Below are positions 6,196-7,393 of a stretch of 7,393 nt of DNA, one piece after another. This DNA comes from Porticoccaceae bacterium (GTDB taxonomy: Bacteria > Pseudomonadota > Gammaproteobacteria > Pseudomonadales > Porticoccaceae), in contig JAUUYV010000079.1 in NCBI GenBank assembly GCA_030590275.1, positions 1-7,393 of the forward strand, in the 5' to 3' direction. The notes under the pieces were generated by a model. It worked only from the letters and a program-made list of their open reading frames with translations. It searched no databases and was not told where the DNA came from. The position numbers were made by a program, and so were the translations under genes. Position 1 is the stretch's first letter. Each line of letters opens with the position of its first letter.

Positions 6196-7113
6196 ATGTC
6201 ATATATTCTTGAAGCACTGAAGCAGTCGGAGCAAAGGCGGGATAAATCTGACGTACCTGATTTACATGCAGTCCAGGAGGTCGTATCACATCGCAATGCT
6301 CGGGCTCCATTGGGTCGGCGCGCATTACTTGGTGCTTTGATGGTCTTTGTGCTGCTTGCTGGCGGTATTGCTGGGTGGTGGTTCGGAGGGGCTCCATTTG
6401 AAGAATATCTTCTTGATAGTAAAGTGACGGATACACTCGATCCCAGTCTGGATGCAGTTATCCCTGTCTCTAGCGATGATCGTCAGGTGGAGTCCGTGGC
6501 AGTGGCTAAGCGGCAGCTTCCGGCTCCTGTTCCTGATAAAAAAGCTGAACCCGAGGTGATAGTGACAAAACTCGGGGAAAGCGTAGCTTTGTCGGAGTCG
6601 GTGGCTCCATCGAAATCAGAAATATCTCTGCCCGAGCAGAATCAAAAAAACCTGGAAGCCTTAATAGCGGTGCTGGCAAAGTCGCAGGAGGGGCAGCGAT
6701 CCTCCGATAATACAGGGGATAGTAAAGCCGAGAATTTGACATCTGCTATTAAGGTAGTGGAGCGGCCAGCTAACGTGCCTGAAGTGATCGAAGAAGCCTC
6801 AAATGAAATACCAGTCGATTCGCTTAGTGATACCGTCCCAGCTCAGGGCGGGACTAAAACGGTGAAGATCGATGAGGCTCCGAAACCGCCCCATTTTCGT
6901 GAGCTACCTTATGAGATCCAGCAAAAACTGCCAAAAATCATTTTTTCGGTACATCTGTATGCTCCTGACCCCGCCAGACGTATGGTGAAAATCAATGGTT
7001 TGATGAAGCGGGACGGGGACGAGATCGTGACTGGCCTGGTGCTCGACGAAATCACATCGACTGGAGCAATTTTTACCTTTCAGGAGTACCGTTTTAGAGT
7101 CCCGGCAAACTGA
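6196..7113 (+). CDS. gspB: GspB/ExeB: type II secretion assembly protein
   Basis: A 305-residue bitopic inner-membrane protein, partner of GspA in inserting the type II secretin. The N-terminus MSYILEALKQSEQRR is the hallmark of the family and faces the cytoplasm. One membrane segment lies at about 43-63, after Arg41-Arg42 and ending in GWWFGG. Residues about 65-229 are a low-complexity periplasmic linker rich in Ser, Glu, Ala, Val and Pro. The conserved C-terminal GspB domain covers about 230-305, with LPYEIQQKLPKIIFSVHLY, PARRMVKING and FTFQEYRFRVP. The ATG follows the gspA stop directly (TAA then ATG), so the two are one operon and probably translationally coupled. The other gsp genes are not in the window, as is usual where gspAB is a separate operon. 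Stop TGA at 7111-7113. Confidence 0.92.
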   Translation: MSYILEALKQSEQRRDKSDVPDLHAVQEVVSHRNARAPLGRRALLGALMVFVLLAGGIAGWWFGGAPFEEYLLDSKVTDTLDPSLDAVIPVSSDDRQVESVAVAKRQLPAPVPDKKAEPEVIVTKLGESVALSESVAPSKSEISLPEQNQKNLEALIAVLAKSQEGQRSSDNTGDSKAENLTSAIKVVERPANVPEVIEEASNEIPVDSLSDTVPAQGGTKTVKIDEAPKPPHFRELPYEIQQKLPKIIFSVHLYAPDPARRMVKINGLMKRDGDEIVTGLVLDEITSTGAIFTFQEYRFRVPAN

Positions 7114-7127
7114 ACGTAAGTATTTTC

Positions 7128-7169
7128 TAAGTGCTCCGGTGTTTTGTAATCCTACCGCTTTGCCACTTA
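7128..7169. terminator. weak imperfect hairpin between convergent genes
   Basis: TAAGTG (7128-7133) pairs with CACTTA (7164-7169), and CGGT (7137-7140) with ACCG (7154-7157) inside it. It lies between gspB and the convergent gene on the other strand, where a two-way terminator would be expected. The internal mismatch, long loop and lack of a T-tract beside the stem make this only a suggestion. Confidence 0.2.
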
Positions 7170-7204
7170 TCGCTCAGCTGTAAAAAATAGTGATTCGGGT
7201 GGAG

Positions 7205-7393
7205 CTACGACAGATAGTTTGCTTCGCTACGAGTCACAAATGCGTCTAGATAGTGATTTGCATGATCCTGAATTTGTTGTTTCTGAGCTTCTATGATTCG
7301 GCCGTTTTCCCCCACAATCACAAAACTCCAGCGGGCACGATCATGCTGGTCGTGGAAGCCAGACTCACTCACTGCGATATTAGCTTTGCCGCC
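7205..7393 (-). CDS. C-terminal part of an unidentified protein, cut by the window end
   Basis: Reading the reverse strand from the right edge, 62 codons are open and end in TAG (7207-7205). The visible end of the protein includes GFHDQHDRARWSFVIVGENG, then RIIEAQKQQIQDHANHYLDAF, and finishes NYLS. The hydrophobic strand WSFVIV followed by the turn GENG and the strand RIIEA looks like a beta hairpin. It loosely recalls the end of thioredoxin-fold peroxiredoxins (RATFVID-DG pattern), but no active-site cysteine is visible and I do not assign the family. A helix with Gln and His follows. The gene is convergent with gspB, 91 bases away. The coding call rests on the open frame and protein-like composition; the start and most of the protein lie outside the window. 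Confidence 0.5.
   Translation of the reverse strand, partial: GGKANIAVSESGFHDQHDRARWSFVIVGENGRIIEAQKQQIQDHANHYLDAFVTRSEANYLS

Noticed and set aside
7246..7257. TAGATAGTGAT, an 11-base match to the direct repeat in gspA
   Set aside because: It lies in an unrelated gene on the other strand and extends no further; coincidence is the simpler reading.

Overview
The window looks like a piece of gammaproteobacterial chromosome. The basis is a gspA-gspB pair, typical of Gammaproteobacteria with type II secretion, moderate base composition, and compact operons with Shine-Dalgarno sites. A marine steroid- or hydrocarbon-degrading lineage would fit, but that is inference from gene content alone.

Left part (about 178-3119, + strand): a catabolic trio. 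A family III CoA-transferase (178-1410) is followed by a thiolase-fold protein without the thiolase cysteines (1492-2673), which overlaps by one base a stand-alone zinc-ribbon/OB-fold DUF35 protein (2673-3119). The last two have the layout of the Ltp2-ChsH2(DUF35) retro-aldolase that removes the side chain from steroid acyl-CoAs. The transferase could supply a CoA thioester. The likely theme is breakdown of a branched or steroid-type acyl-CoA; the substrate cannot be read from the sequence.

Middle (3182-4066): a decayed gene for a lipoprotein-type calcium beta-propeller hydrolase of the paraoxonase/SMP-30 type. Two in-frame stops and two opposite single-base frameshifts, both in homopolymer runs, lie in its first 345 bases, while the last 174 codons are open. 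A perfect 7-bp stem-loop follows its stop.

Right part (4231-7113, + strand): gspA (exeA-like ATPase with a periplasmic degenerate C39-like domain and a peptidoglycan-binding domain) directly abuts gspB. Together they are expected to help assemble the type II secretin through the cell wall. The last 189 bases hold the C-terminal end of an unidentified gene on the - strand, convergent with gspB.

No RNA gene, CRISPR array or mobile element was seen. No gene-free stretch exceeds 300 bases: 1-177 holds putative regulatory palindromes and the start signals of the first gene, and 4067-4230 holds a stem-loop and probably the gspAB promoter. I found no clear wholly novel system. The best candidates for follow-up are the cysteine-less thiolase/DUF35 pair and the broken lipoprotein gene.
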